This document shows, piece after piece, positions 10,197 through 21,700 of a stretch of DNA of 64,000 nucleotides. Location: contig JAANYP010000257.1 in assembly GCA_020465985.1 (NCBI GenBank), positions 656,706 through 720,705 of the forward strand. Reading direction: 5' to 3'. The first letter of the stretch is position 1. Every line of letters starts with the position of its first letter. The translations under genes and the position numbers were made by a program. The DNA is from Centrapalus pauciflorus (taxonomy: Eukaryota > Streptophyta > Magnoliopsida > Asterales > Asteraceae). The notes below the pieces were generated by a model. The model was not told the origin of the DNA. It saw only the letters and a list, made by a program, of their open reading frames with translations, and did not search any database.

Positions 10197-11334
10197 GGGC
10201 AAATTGCATGAAATAGCAAACTATTTACATCTTTTTTCTTATTACAACATTTTACTTTATTTTGTACCATTAATTGTATCCTATTAACCTTAACCTGTGA
10301 TTTAATGCAACGTGATGTATGTAACCGGTTGTTCTTCCCATATAACCGGTTCCAACTTCATTTGAGAGAGAGAGAGAGAGAGAGAGGACGGAGAATGCCA
10401 CCGACAGAAAAGGGAGCAAAGATGGTGAAGATGACACAAAGGATGGTGTCGCAGGTGTTGGAGATAGGGATTATACTCCATTCCGTCATAATCTGAGTAA
10501 CGATGGGGATGTTTCAGACCCAGTTCACAATTAAGTCGTTGGTGGCGGCACTGACGTTCCATCAGATCTTCAAAAGGATGGGTCTCGACGGTTTGCATTC
10601 TGCAGACTGCAGGCGGGTTTTAACTTCAGAAAAACAACTAATATTTGCTTCTTATTTCTCGGTGACTTCCATCAGATCTCGTCGGCTCATCTCCAGATCA
10701 AAGCGACTGATATTGTTCTTATCTCGTCAGCTGATCTCATCGCTTTGTGTTCATCCTCATCGCCAACCAGTTCATCAAATCCGGTGTCAGATCTGGAAAT
10801 CCGCCTCCTAGTCTTGAACAACGACGAGCAACCTTTCTACACGATGCTTCTGTTTTCGTAAAGCACACCGGTGCCAGATCTAAAAATTTTTTATGAGTTT
10901 GATTTTTGGGGCAGACTGGTTCCATGATATCATGGGTTTGATGTATTATGGGAAATTTTTTATGGGTTTGATTTATGGGAAAATTTTTATGGGCACACTA
11001 GTTCCTCTTTCTAGACGATGCTTCTGATTTATGGGAAATTTTTTATGGGTTTTGATTTTCGTAAAGCACACCGATTTGGTTTTTAAATTTAGATATGAGT
11101 TTTTGTGTGATCTTGATGAACTTTCCATTTAGGTTTGATTTGTGTGTACTTGATAACCTGAATCTTTAAATCTGGATTTTCGTCTTCTGGTGACCGGCTA
11201 CCTGCTTGGTAGGTCATCCATTGCTATAATCGGGAGTAAACCAAGAGTTTATTCCATTATTTGTGACAAAATAAAGTAAAGTGCTGTAATAAGAAAAAAG
11301 ACGTAAGTAGCTTGTTATTTCATGCAATTTGCCC
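10197..11334. mobile_element. Non-autonomous Mutator-like element carrying a host-gene fragment (Pack-MULE)
   Basis: Terminal inverted repeats of about 85 bp begin GGGCAAATTGCATGAAATA at 10197 and end in the matching complement at 11334. Perfect 9-bp target duplications TTTATTGTT lie at 10188-10196 and 11335-11343. There is no transposase. The interior is partly GC-rich and includes a ZIP metal-transporter-like fragment, a (GA)n tract (10364-10386), and a reiterated ATGGGAAATTTTTTATGGG motif (10935-11050). TIR length, TSD length and internal gene-like sequence together define a Pack-MULE. Confidence 0.88.
10425..10630 (+). pseudogene. captured ZIP metal-transporter fragment (TM4-TM5 region)
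   Basis: The frame reads MVSQVLEIGIILHSVII, then a TGA (10494-10496) where the family usually has Gly, then VTMGM, then SLVAALTFHQIFKRMGL. In ZIP-family Zn/Fe transporters TM4 carries HSVxIG and TM5 carries HQxFEG, with the His residues lining the metal path. Both His-Ser and His-Gln are visible here, but the TM5 Glu-Gly has become Lys-Arg. After about 10600 the frame shifts: ILQ and AGFNF-like codons continue in another frame. The wording is closest to the ZIP6 type as I remember it. The stop, the substitution and the frameshift show a non-functional fragment, here inside the Pack-MULE TIRs. Confidence 0.75.
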
Positions 11335-11926
11335 TTTATTGTTTATAGAAATATCGTTTCGTTTATCATTTGACATTGAGTTTTACATATTTCTATATTG
11401 TTTACAACACTATTTTGTATTTTTCTATTAATAACAGCAATCGCTACCTGCAATCCAAACAACTCAAAATATATCCAAACACCCGAATTATGGATAACTT
11501 TTTATAATAAAATAATATATTTCAAGAAACAATATGTATAAATAATAATAATAAATAAATAATTTGTTAATTTATTAAACTAACATTAAAAATTTAAAAA
11601 AAAATAAAAATTTAGGAAAAAGATCAAAACTTAAAATATATTAAACATTTTTGCAAAAAATAACCTAACCTCAGGGATATTTTTGTAATTACAAAAAAAT
11701 TATATTACTTTTGACAACTGACGAAAATCATTAATTTTTTTAAAAGTTAATAATGAATAATTGTTACAACTACAAAAACTACATTGCCATTTTAAGTAGA
11801 AAGTCACATGTTTTAAAAAAACTTTCTGAATTGCACAATGTACGATATGGCCTTTTTCACCAATAGTCAAACAGTGATGGACAAATTTGTCAACATAATT
11901 AAAAGATTCTTTTCCGAACTTTCACA
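11335..11926. other. AT-rich stretch 3' of the F-box/kelch gene
   Basis: Begins with the right target duplication of the Pack-MULE and continues as AT-rich DNA to the stop codon of the minus-strand F-box/kelch gene. It probably includes that gene's 3' untranslated region. Nothing else seen. Confidence 0.5.
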
Positions 11927-13177
11927 CTACCACTCCACACAAACACAGGCCGCGCGTCCAACCACGTCCGGCAAGTCCGCCCCTCTACTCCACTCTCCGC
12001 CGCCGCCGGAGGAATCATAAACCAACACTAAAGCCTCCTTCACACCTCTTGTACTCCGTCCACTCCGCCGTAACAAATCATCTATACAACCCATTATTTG
12101 TATCAACACCACCTTTTCCCCCACCCCAACGCAGCTGAACCTCACCGTGCCGTCTAGCCGGACTTGCGTCGGAAGCGGCGGACTCTTTAATCGGCACCAT
12201 TCTCCGAACCCTGTGCTTCTGCTTCCGTGGAACCTCCAAAAAGAAAGTTCAACGGCGTGGCTAGCTAGAATGTAGATGTAGTCGCCGGAGGAGCACGCAG
12301 CCACCACGCACCCACCGCCAGGAACCGTTCGGCTTCTCAGCCACTTACGCGCCTCCACATCGTATAAATCCATGGAGCTCGCGTAAACATGGGCACCGGC
12401 ACCAGTGGAAGAGCGCGTTGTTCCGTCATTACCCGACGTGCCGCCGATCTTCAATCCACCGATCACATAAAAAACGCCGTCGATCGATGCACCGATACAG
12501 CCGTACCGCATCCTCGGAGCGTGACAAACCACGCGCCACGTGTTCCTCTTCGGGTCGTATTCCTCTACTGCCGCCGTCCGAGTAGACCCACCAGCCACGT
12601 AGATTTTCCCGGCGACAACCGAAACCGCAAATTTCTTCCTCAACACCGACATTTTCGATCTGGGTGTTACCAACCCGGTCCAGGCATCACACCGGAGCAT
12701 CGCCGTTTTACCTATAATATAGATCCACCTACCAATCGCTGCCAGGCGCGCGTGTGAAGACAAAGCACAATAACTCGCCGGAGAAACAGCATGATCGTAG
12801 TAACCAGACAAAAACGAACATGTCCTCCAATGGGTGTCATGACCTACTTTATAATTTGCCGCGAACAAGCCGGAATCGGAGAAGGATACAACAAAGACGG
12901 CAAAATGAAGAAGCCCACGGCGTCGGCGGAGGTCGTAGAATTCAGAAGAATCAATTAGTTTGGACCATCGACGGCAGATGAGGGAAACAGATGGCAGGAA
13001 AGGTGGAGCGACTCGAGAAAGAATATCAAGGAGTAGGTCGTCGGGGAGAGAAGATATGGTGGTGGCGGCGGGCGGCGGAGGATAATGGAGGGAGGGATTT
13101 GGTTGTGGGTCTGGGAAACAGGACTTGAGTAGCCATGAGAAGTGGCGAGAATTGCAATGGTCGGACGATGATGACAT
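11927..13177 (-). CDS. F-box/kelch-repeat protein, At5g26960-like
   Basis: A single uninterrupted frame of 416 residues. The N terminus has CNSRHFSWLLKSC, a signature I remember from At5g26960. The F-box follows at residues 41-86 (ISSLPDDLLLDILSRV, then SLICRRWSKLI). Kelch-type repeats follow from about residue 150 to 380, with IYVAGGSTR, VEEYDPKRNTW, GVFYVIGGL and MDLYDVEARKW as the recognisable Gly-Gly and Tyr/Trp pairs. In SCF ubiquitin ligases the F-box binds the SKP1-like adaptor and the kelch propeller binds the target protein; the target is unknown here. The gene is GC-richer than its surroundings and has no intron, like its Arabidopsis counterpart. Start chosen at the first ATG before the conserved CNSRHFSW block. 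A Mutator-like element begins 175 bp upstream of the start codon (at 13353), so the native promoter has been displaced or replaced. Confidence 0.92.
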   Translation of the reverse strand: MSSSSDHCNSRHFSWLLKSCFPDPQPNPSLHYPPPPAATTISSLPDDLLLDILSRVAPPFLPSVSLICRRWSKLIDSSEFYDLRRRRGLLHFAVFVVSFSDSGLFAANYKVGHDTHWRTCSFLSGYYDHAVSPASYCALSSHARLAAIGRWIYIIGKTAMLRCDAWTGLVTPRSKMSVLRKKFAVSVVAGKIYVAGGSTRTAAVEEYDPKRNTWRVVCHAPRMRYGCIGASIDGVFYVIGGLKIGGTSGNDGTTRSSTGAGAHVYASSMDLYDVEARKWLRSRTVPGGGCVVAACSSGDYIYILASHAVELSFWRFHGSRSTGFGEWCRLKSPPLPTQVRLDGTVRFSCVGVGEKVVLIQIMGCIDDLLRRSGRSTRGVKEALVLVYDSSGGGGEWSRGADLPDVVGRAACVCVEW

Positions 13178-13862
13178 TATTATGTATACCCAAATGGAGG
13201 AGAGAGTAGAAGTAGAAACAGAAGTAGAAGTGAATGGGATCCTTCTCCTTCTCCTCCACTCACTTTTGTTGCTTTTTCAAAACTCTATGTACTCTCTTTC
13301 ACTTTGCTTTGATCTATAACTTTGATTTTTTTAAAAGCTTTAATTACATTAAGGGTTATTATCGATAAAACCACTCCAACTTTGCTCTTTTTTTTGATTT
13401 AACCATTCAAGAATTTTTCCAAACGAATAAATCACTGAAATTGCCTTGTCTTATTCAAAAGTAGGTTAATATGACTGGTAACCGGTTGAGCAAATAAGTT
13501 TTTATCTGATGTGGCAGTAGGTTAATAAAACATTCGCATTTGTTGGAACCGGATAGCATTTTATTAGAAAGTTAATTACCCAAAACAATAATTAGTTAGT
13601 GGGATATATAACTGTTGGCAGGATAAATCCCGCTAAAATTGTGCATGTTCTTTTTCGACAAGCTCTGAAGAATCGAAAGGCTCTGAAGAATCCAAAGGAA
13701 GTGAAGAATTAAGCTATTCATCGTTCACTTTGATTATGAAGGTACTGTAAATTTCAAATGTAATTACCTAGTTTTTGATTTTGGTTTATAACCCTAGAAT
13801 TTGGGGATGTTTTGTTCTTGCAAACCTTGAAAAGAATGTTGTTTTCAAATTTTTGGTCCATG

Positions 13863-16800
13863 ATGGCTTCATCTTCCAAGTCAAAGCTTATTACGCTAAA
13901 GATAAACCACAATGGTTTGTTTAACTTTAAGCCACTATATTATGCATATAGTGACGTGATTTCTGTAGAAGCTGTGGAGTTTCATGGTATGGATTATAAT
14001 AAGTTAGTCGAGTTCATTCGCATAACATTGGATCATTTGAACTCTTCTTGCATTGTCATTTACTATGTTGTTTCTGGGAAAGAAATGTCCAATGGTTTAA
14101 GGTTAATTGCTTGTGATGTTGATGTTAAACGGTTTGTGCAACATGCCCTTAGAAATGGATGTAAAATGGAGTTATTCATTGATCATTTACATGATGATAT
14201 GACCCAATATCTAGGAGAGGACCCTGAGTCCTTTAGTGACTTTGATGATGAAGATTCAGACAGTGACACGAGTAAAGAGAGTCAACATAGTGACGATCAT
14301 ATTGATGACAACAGTGATGACCCAAGTTATATTGCTAGTGATAGTGATAGTGAGCAATCGTCTGATATGGGGTCAGTGGATTTGGATTTAGAAATGGATG
14401 ATGAAGTCTCTAATTTTAACAAGACCATTAATGATCCATTCCTTAACGAACTATGTGATTTTCATAAGTTGGGTGTGGATACAAATGAAGATGTGGACGG
14501 TAGGGATGAACATAATGGGGAAGAGGTTGTTGATAATGATGACCACACTATGAATGGAGTAGTTTACCCAACTCATGATCCATGGAAAAAGTGGAATTTG
14601 ATGAAGCCCATTCTTGGAGAAAAGTTCACTAATCCTAGACAACTAAAGCACATGCTTGTGAACTATTCAGTGGCTAATGGATATGAACTAAGATTTGATA
14701 GGTCTGATAACAAGAGGTTGTTTGTTAAGTGTGGTAAAAAAGATGATTCTGAACCATGTTCCTTTAGACTTTGGGCTTCTTGGATGGGCATTGAAAAATC
14801 CTTCCAAATTGACTGAAACACACAGTTGTAGCAGAGACTATAATACTGGAACACTTGTGCACCCAACTTGGATTGCTAAGTGTTTGGTTAGGGAATTGAT
14901 TAAAAATCCAAAAATGAGTTTGAAGGAAATGGGAGCGTACATGAAGAGAAAGTATATGATTAATGTCAGCATGAGACAGTGTCAAAGGGCTAAAGCCAGG
15001 GCCAAATATATTATTGAGGGTTCAATTACTAATCATTATGGAAGACTTTGGGATTATGGAGAAGAGATTAGAAGAACTAATCCTGGGAGCACAGTCAAGA
15101 TGGGAGTGGACATTGGTCTTGAGGATAAGACATATTTTAAGAGGTATTATGTGTGTTTCAAGTCGCTGATAAACGGCTGGAAAGCAGGATGTAGGCCCAT
15201 CATTGGGTTGGACGGTTGTTTTTTGAAAGGTGTTGTCAAAGGTGAACTACTTGCAGCCATTGGAAGGGATTCAAACAACCAGGTATATCCAATAGCATGG
15301 GCTGTTGTAGACATTGAAAATAAAGACAACTGGTTGAATCAGAATCAGGAGTGGGTCTGACTTTAATGTCTGATCAACACAAGGTATGATGTACAATCAT
15401 TTTAATATTGTTACTATAATGTACAATCAATATAAGATCTGATTTTAATGTGTGAATGATTTTATAGGGTTTGCTTGAAGCTGCAAAAGTCATTCTCCCA
15501 GAGGCTGAGCACAGACAATGTGCAAGACATGTTTATTCAAATTTCAAGAAAAAGTTTAATGGCTTGGAGTATAAGAATATGTTTTGGAGTGCATCTACAT
15601 CAACAACTGTTGAAGCATTTGACAAACACATTAATGACCTGAAGGCTTACAATCCAGATGCTTATAAACATCTAATGGATAGGAATCCCTGCAGTTGGTG
15701 TAGGGCTTTTTTTGTAATGGGAAGAGCCTGTGAGTCAATTGAGAATGGAATTTGTGAGAGTTTCAATTCTATGATTATGGAAGCAAGAAGGAAACCAATC
15801 ATCACTATGTTAGAGGAGATACGAATTTACATGATGGAGAGGGTATACAAGATGAGTAAGAAGACTGAGAAATGGGATGATGAGATATGTCCTGCCATTC
15901 TGAAAAAGTTAAGAAAATTTTCAAGGGGTTATAGGGATGCAAACTTATTTCTTACTTTAATACAAATGAAATGGTTATATCAACTGATTGTGTATTTATT
16001 ACATGAATTGGAATGTTATACCAAGTGGCTTTAACAAGTTTGAGACAATAAACGAACCAGATGCTTATTCTGTTGACCTTGTGGGGTGCACTTGTACATG
16101 TAACTTGTGGCAATTGGCTGGTGTACCTTGTGTGCACGCTTTTGCTTCAATCATGTTTGTCAACAAAGACCCAACACATTTTGTTAGTCATTGGTTTACT
16201 AAGTCAGCATTTAATTGGTCATATAGTTTCCCAATTTACCCTATGAATGGTAGTGACATGTGGGTGCACACTGATTACACTAAACCCTTGCCTCCCATAG
16301 AAAAGAAGATGCCAGGTAGACCTACAGTGAAAAGGAAGAGAGATGCCTCTGAAAGACCTGAAAATTATTCAACATTGTCAAGAAAAGGGACTATTATGAC
16401 ATGTACCAACTGTTATGAAAATGGTCACAACAAAAGGGCTTGTAAGAATGAGAAAAGGGATCCACCACCTATGGTAAAGAAACCACCAGGTAGACCTAGG
16501 GTGAACATGGAACAAACCAGTAGCAGGGGTGGCAGAGGTGGCAGAGGTGGTAGAGGTGGCAGGGGTGGAGTAGGTGTTTCATATGATCCAAGTACTAAAC
16601 AAGCCATGATACATGTAAGTACTATTAAACCTTTTTATTGACTTTAATTGTGTATTCTAGATTCAATAACCATTTCTATTACTCATAGACCTCTACTGGT
16701 GTGACACAACCTGCATGGCCTGAGGATGTCCTACCCTACTCTCTTCAAACTAAACATGAAGTACAACCACAAGAGACCCAAGTTGATCTAATGAGACAGG

Positions 16801-17081
16801 AGGATCATGGAGAGGAGCAACATGCTGTTATGACACAAGAGGATCAACTTGTGTATGAGGATGCTGTTGTGACACAGGAGGGTGAAGTCAGTCAACTGCC
16901 TCATGATCAACTTGTGTATGAGGATGCTGTTGTGACACAGGAGGATGAAGTCAGTCAACTGCCTCATGATCAACTTGTGTATGAGGATGCTGTTGTGACA
17001 CAGGGTGATGAAGTTGTGAAAAAGCATGCTGTAACTAAGGGTCAAAGAACAAGGAAGTTATCAGAGAGGATCATCAAATAA
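13863..17081 (+). pseudogene. MULE transposase (MURA family), frameshifted
   Basis: Start MASSSKSK at 13863. A PB1-like N-terminal segment and an acidic linker (about residues 115-200) come first. The MuDR DNA-binding region (FTNPRQLKHMLVNYSVANGY) runs to a TGA at 14816 and continues in the next frame (HSCSRDYNTG). The MULE catalytic domain follows, with GLDGCFLKG (first Asp) and, after a lost stretch and frame change around 15331-15360, LMSDQHK (second Asp). An intron runs 15384-15467 (GTATGA...TATAG), then HRQCARHVYSNFKKK. Another frame change lies between about 15945 and 16015, before IPSGFNKFE. A SWIM zinc finger follows (CTCNLWQLAGVPCVH), then a zinc knuckle CTNCYENGHNKRAC, a Gly-Arg repeat, an intron (about 16615-16689) and a last exon ending at 17081. 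At least three breaks make it inactive. Confidence 0.88.
16842..17010 (+). repeat. 63-bp in-frame tandem repeat in the last transposase exon
   Basis: Units start with GATCAACTTGTGTATGAGG at 16842, 16905 and 16968, with the third incomplete. Each full unit encodes 21 residues beginning DQLVYEDAVVTQ and ending QLPH. The period of 63 keeps the frame open. Confidence 0.95.
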
Positions 17082-17663
17082 AGCTTTCAAAAAATGTGCA
17101 TCACAAGGATGGAGGAGACACATCTGACAACCCATGGCAATTAGAATAACTTGCTTATGAGTTTGTCATATTTTGTATATTTTGTTAATGCACAAACACT
17201 GGTACTTATTGGTTTGGGTTGCCTTTTTGTAACTTTTGTTAATATGGCACCCTTTTTGTAAAGATCAACTAACCGTGCATAGGGCCAAAGATTTGGTATT
17301 TGGTGCCCTTTAGTGGGCAAAACTTGAAATGCAGTGGGCAAAAACTTATGTATGGGTTGCCCTTTTGTTAATATGGCACCTATCATGTAACTGCAACTAT
17401 ATTAATGAATGACAATGTGGTTTCTGTCCAAGTGTTTTTAAGATCATGCATCTGTTTTTATGTTTCTATATAAGTGTTGTAAACACACAGTTCATATGTT
17501 TCTGTCCAAGTATATGGTTTTCCTTGACATTATGGTTACAAAATACTTACTATTACATATAAGAACTTAACAAAAGTCAAGTGATGTTACAATATGTTTA
17601 ATTACAAAAACGTGGCATTAACACTTCATGCCAACACTAGCACAGGGAAACTTGATAACAAAA

Positions 17664-18149
17664 CTATGTAACTAAGAACTTCATCTCTGATAATAACACA
17701 AGAACATACAACAACAAAGACACAATTACAATAAACATAAAAAAAAACAACCATCTAACTAACAATTTCATCTCTGATTTTGCTTTTCCCACTTCTTCTT
17801 GGAGCAATTCAATCTCACTTCGATAGATTCTTTTCTCAGAGCCATCTTCATCTTCTTGCTTTTCCAATTTCTTACGTGGTACAGGAGGATCAATCCATTT
17901 AAAGAAATCACGACATCTGGATGAATTCTGACCAAATAAAACAACATAACACACTTAAGAAATGACAACATTACTCACATTCGATTGGGCAGATCTACGT
18001 ACCATATAATTTGGGCAGCCAATAAATCTTCTACCAGGGTTCTTGTTTGTTGATGAAGTGATACATTTTGCTCGTTCACCACACCAACAATACTCACCTT
18101 CTTCGATTTTATAGCGTCGATTTTGGTTGTGCGAGAATGATGAAGCCAT
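17664..18149 (-). CDS. MULE accessory protein: GRF zinc finger, coiled coil and C-terminal membrane segment
   Basis: Two exons: 18149-18003 (49 codons) and 17927-17664 (87 codons plus stop), joined across a GTACGT...GGTCAG intron in phase 0, giving 136 residues. The joined product shows a complete GRF-type zinc finger: CWCGERAKC, NPGRRFIGCPNY, then CRDFFKWID, with the last Cys and FFxW contributed by exon 2. This supports the splice. After a charged stretch there is a predicted coiled coil (residues about 86-107, EIELLQEEVG) and one hydrophobic helix (about 108-128, WLFFFMFIVIVSLLLYVLVL). The gene is convergent with the transposase gene and inside the same inverted repeats. GRF fingers bind single-stranded nucleic acid in proteins such as APE2 and TOP3A; what this one does in the element is unknown. 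It is intact although the transposase is not. Confidence 0.78.
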
Positions 18150-18431
18150 CTTCCTTCAAGTTTAGGGCTTTCATCTTTCTTCGTCTTCCTTCTTCTTTCC
18201 CCTTTGCATTTGCTTCATTTAGGGTTTAAATGAATGGTGACCTTTGTTTGATGAGGTGTACGCCACGTAGGATAACAACCGGTTACCACCGACTTTATTA
18301 GGTAATTAACCTACTTTTGAATAAGACAAGGCAATTTCAGTGATTTATTCGTTTGAAAATATTCTTGAATGGTTAAACCGAAAACAAGAGCAAAGTTGGA
18401 GTGGTTTTATCGATAATAACCCTTATATTAA

Positions 18432-18719
18432 GGTCTTACAATAGCAACCAACTTTAGAAAATGTATTGATATGGTACGTCTACTTTCTTAATTGTCTATA
18501 TGGTACGTGTACTTCATTTTTGTGTATCGATATGATCATTCTACATAATAGAGCCCGATTTTTACATACGAAATAGGGTTCTAATGGTATAAAAAATAGG
18601 GGTCTATTACAAATATAGTCATATCGATATGAAAAATTGAAGTACAAGTACCATATCGACATTTATAAAGTAGACGTACCATAGATAAATTTTCAAAAGT
18701 AGGTTACTATAGTATGACT
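18432..18719. mobile_element. MITE with long inverted repeats, copy 1
   Basis: Begins directly after the MULE target duplication. Ends GGTCTTACAATAGCAACC and, on the other strand, GGTAAAGTCATACTATAG, with about 55-bp imperfect inverted repeats containing ATGGTACGTCTAC. A close relative is at 22379-22677. Superfamily uncertain; terminal GGG and repeat length suggest a MULE derivative. Confidence 0.75.
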
Positions 18720-21700
18720 TTACCCCATTTTATTATTTTGAAAAAGATCAACATTATTTTTGAAATATTGACCTGAGTTTATATGGTTTAAACCAATACA
18801 TTTTTTCTTTTCTATTGGTTTAATTCTTAGAATTGTTTTATTTTAAAAAGTATTGTGAAGTATGTACTTCGTTGGATGACAATCTATTATGTCTAATTGC
18901 TAAAGAGAAAGCAGTCACAAAGAACACTAGAGAGATGGACGAAACAAAGTGAGTGTAGTTTGATCCCCTTCCTTTCATACGTCGCCCTCACTCCATCACC
19001 CCTCCATGAGTTGCCCTTACTCCAGATCTATAAATAAATAATGTTAGGTTTGAAAGTAGATTTAGATATGTTTGATCTCCTTATAGATTTATTCATTCGC
19101 TCTTCTTCGTTGATTCATTGACGAAGGTGGTAGAAACACTTTCATGTATGATTGTAGATCAAGAAATTGAAGCCCTATTGATTATGATTTCAGGTCTGAA
19201 AAATCGATTGATTTGAACTCATGTAAGTTTTCAGATATGGAAAGCTTTATCATGTATAATCTACAATATGAACTTGAACATGTAGAAGCTTACATCGAAT
19301 TGAACTTGTGCATGATTCATTCATCGATCGATGCTCATTGTTGATCTATGTTCGATTCATGGATGTTTGAAGATATGTGGACCTGTTCGTCTCCTCGCTT
19401 CTAGGTCAAACATTGCCGCATGGTTTCTTCTGGCGTTCTTAGTGATTTTAGTCATCATTTTCTGTTGGATTCCCAAGTTTTATAGTTCTAAAAACACTTA
19501 GAGAAACTGATAGATTAAAGGACCACTCGTTGTGTTTCATCAGCAACAAGAAAAGTGTTGAAATTCTAAAACAACACTCAGGTCATTAAGTTCATCAGCA
19601 AATCTAAATATCTGTATATTTGAAGATGTTGATAAAGTTTCATTTGATTAATATCTTATTCATTTAAGAAACATTTCATGAAGACGAAGTCTTAATTAAA
19701 AGAAAGAAGAGACTTGCTGAAGTGGAATATCAATGAAGTTTTTGTCAAGACAGATTTAGAGTCATTAGTAAGTATCTAACAAATGTGCTTCTTGGCATCA
19801 AAAAGTTTGAAATGTTATCATCCAAAATCAAGTAAAAAGTTTTCAAACAATGCAGGACAAATACTCATCTCCACATTTAATGTTTCCTGCTCAACCAATC
19901 AGAAGATGACAACACATCATATATGGTTGAACACATTAAATGTAAGCTTGTTTATATAAGCTGGTGTCTGAATATTGACTCGTTGAACATTGCTTTAGTG
20001 ACTATAAGTTTGAGAAGCCTTCACTTAGGATTTTCTTGAGTCAACTTGAGTCATGATTGAATCATATTTGTCATTCAAAGTAAAGTGTTTAGAGTAGGTT
20101 TTGCTTGTTCTTCTTTCATAACATTTTGTAGTTCTTTCAATAATCAATTAAAGAATTAACATTTGAAAAATTGGTCACTTGTGCTTGATTAAATTCAACC
20201 CTCTTTTTTAATTCAGAGTTATATTGTATTTGTAAAATACATTTGGAGTTGTAGCTTAAGCAGTCCTCATACGACCCACATTATATATTTTAGGTCTCAC
20301 GTGTCTGTTTATGACTTCATAGCTGATTTCAAATTTTATGGTTCATGTTCATGATTCCTTAGTATTCCTCGAGTTTGAATGTTTTTTTTTCTAGATTTTG
20401 AGTATAGGTTTTTTTTTTTGGTGATTTTGATTTGTTAAGTGAATATTGAATTCGTTATTTTATTGTTAATTTGTATAGAAACAGTAGTGGTTCCACTGAA
20501 TGTTTTACTAGATCAATATCTTACCGATTTATATTTTCATATTTTTGTATAAAAACATAATGATCGAAAGGGTAAAATTTTGAGGGACAAAACCTGAAAA
20601 AAACATTCGTTTTTACACATAAATCCTATTAAATTTATAAAAAAAATGTAAAATACCCACCTTATTTGGTGAAGCTTTAGAGAATTTTGGATAATTTTCG
20701 TAGCTTATTCGATTCTCATAACTTTTACTAACATCATGATAGAATTAATAAGAGGTCATATTTTGAACAACCTGTTAAAGATTCTACTAATAAATAAATG
20801 AACAATCACATAAACTTCATTTAAATGTACCAAGTCTCACTTTAAGTCATCACACACCTGATAAATGTCATATCATAAGTTATTAAAAATTGTCATTATC
20901 TTTGACACAAATATTGTACATATTAATCAACGACTCTCGTTATTAATCTGAATCTTGCTTCCCACATATCCTGCCAAGCCAATTAGTGGTACCTACGATA
21001 CATAAGAGGTAATTGTAAACTTTAAAACCTAGTGAGTTAAAAGCGTTCGTGTACAAAAATATTGATGTATCCCAATCAATACATGTTAACAATTATACGT
21101 AATTGAAAAGGTTTATAGTTCTTACAAACTATGATTAACAAATATATTCTCTTTTATAGACATGCATTTTAACCAACCATCACTTGCTTATGATAAATCG
21201 AAAGTTTAATGAAACGTTTGATACAATAAAGCATCATAAAAGAAAAACACATTTGTGCCCAATTTTTATGTGATATCCAAACACCAAATGATGTGTTTTC
21301 TCTAGACCAACACAAAGCCCATAGGTCGAACGATGTGGACCATACGAAGTATATCCAGGGCCGGCCGTGAGGGCGGGGGGCCAGACAGCATCATACCAAG
21401 AATGATTATTATTTTTTCAGTCGAATAAGTAATATGTTAAACTTACACATGTGTCTTTTAATTTTCAGCCCAATAAATAAAAAACCCCTTAAAATTAGTA
21501 TGTTGTATCGTTAAAAAGATATTATTTATCTATCTTAGCCAAACCCATTTAAAAAAAATAGTATGTTGCATTTTTAAAACGATTTTTTTTTCTATCTCTT
21601 ACTGGGCATGAAAATAATCAGTATATTATCGACTGAATTATGTAAGTGGTAGCAACCTACAAGATTATGTTGTAAACAATGATGCCAAGTTTAACCATAT

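Larger units (their letters stand above)
13353..18422 (+). mobile_element. Mutator-like element (MULE), 5.1 kb, with transposase and accessory gene
   Basis: Inverted repeats of about 115 bp start GGGTTATTATCGATAAAAC at 13353 and end in the complement at 18422. The flanking 9-bp duplications are TTACATTAA (13344-13352) and TTATATTAA (18423-18431), one mismatch. The plus strand carries a MURA-type transposase gene (now broken). The minus strand carries a convergent two-exon gene with a GRF zinc finger (intact). This is the two-gene layout of an originally autonomous MULE. It sits immediately 5' of the F-box/kelch gene. Confidence 0.93.

Noticed and set aside
12389..12757. Plus-strand open frames inside the F-box/kelch gene
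   Set aside because: They are antisense shadows of a GC-rich coding region whose minus-strand frame has clear F-box and kelch motifs.
21358..21395. A full hAT element starting with GGGCCGGCCGTGAGGG
   Set aside because: Only one terminus-like sequence was seen; no matching inverted end or 8-bp duplication was found.
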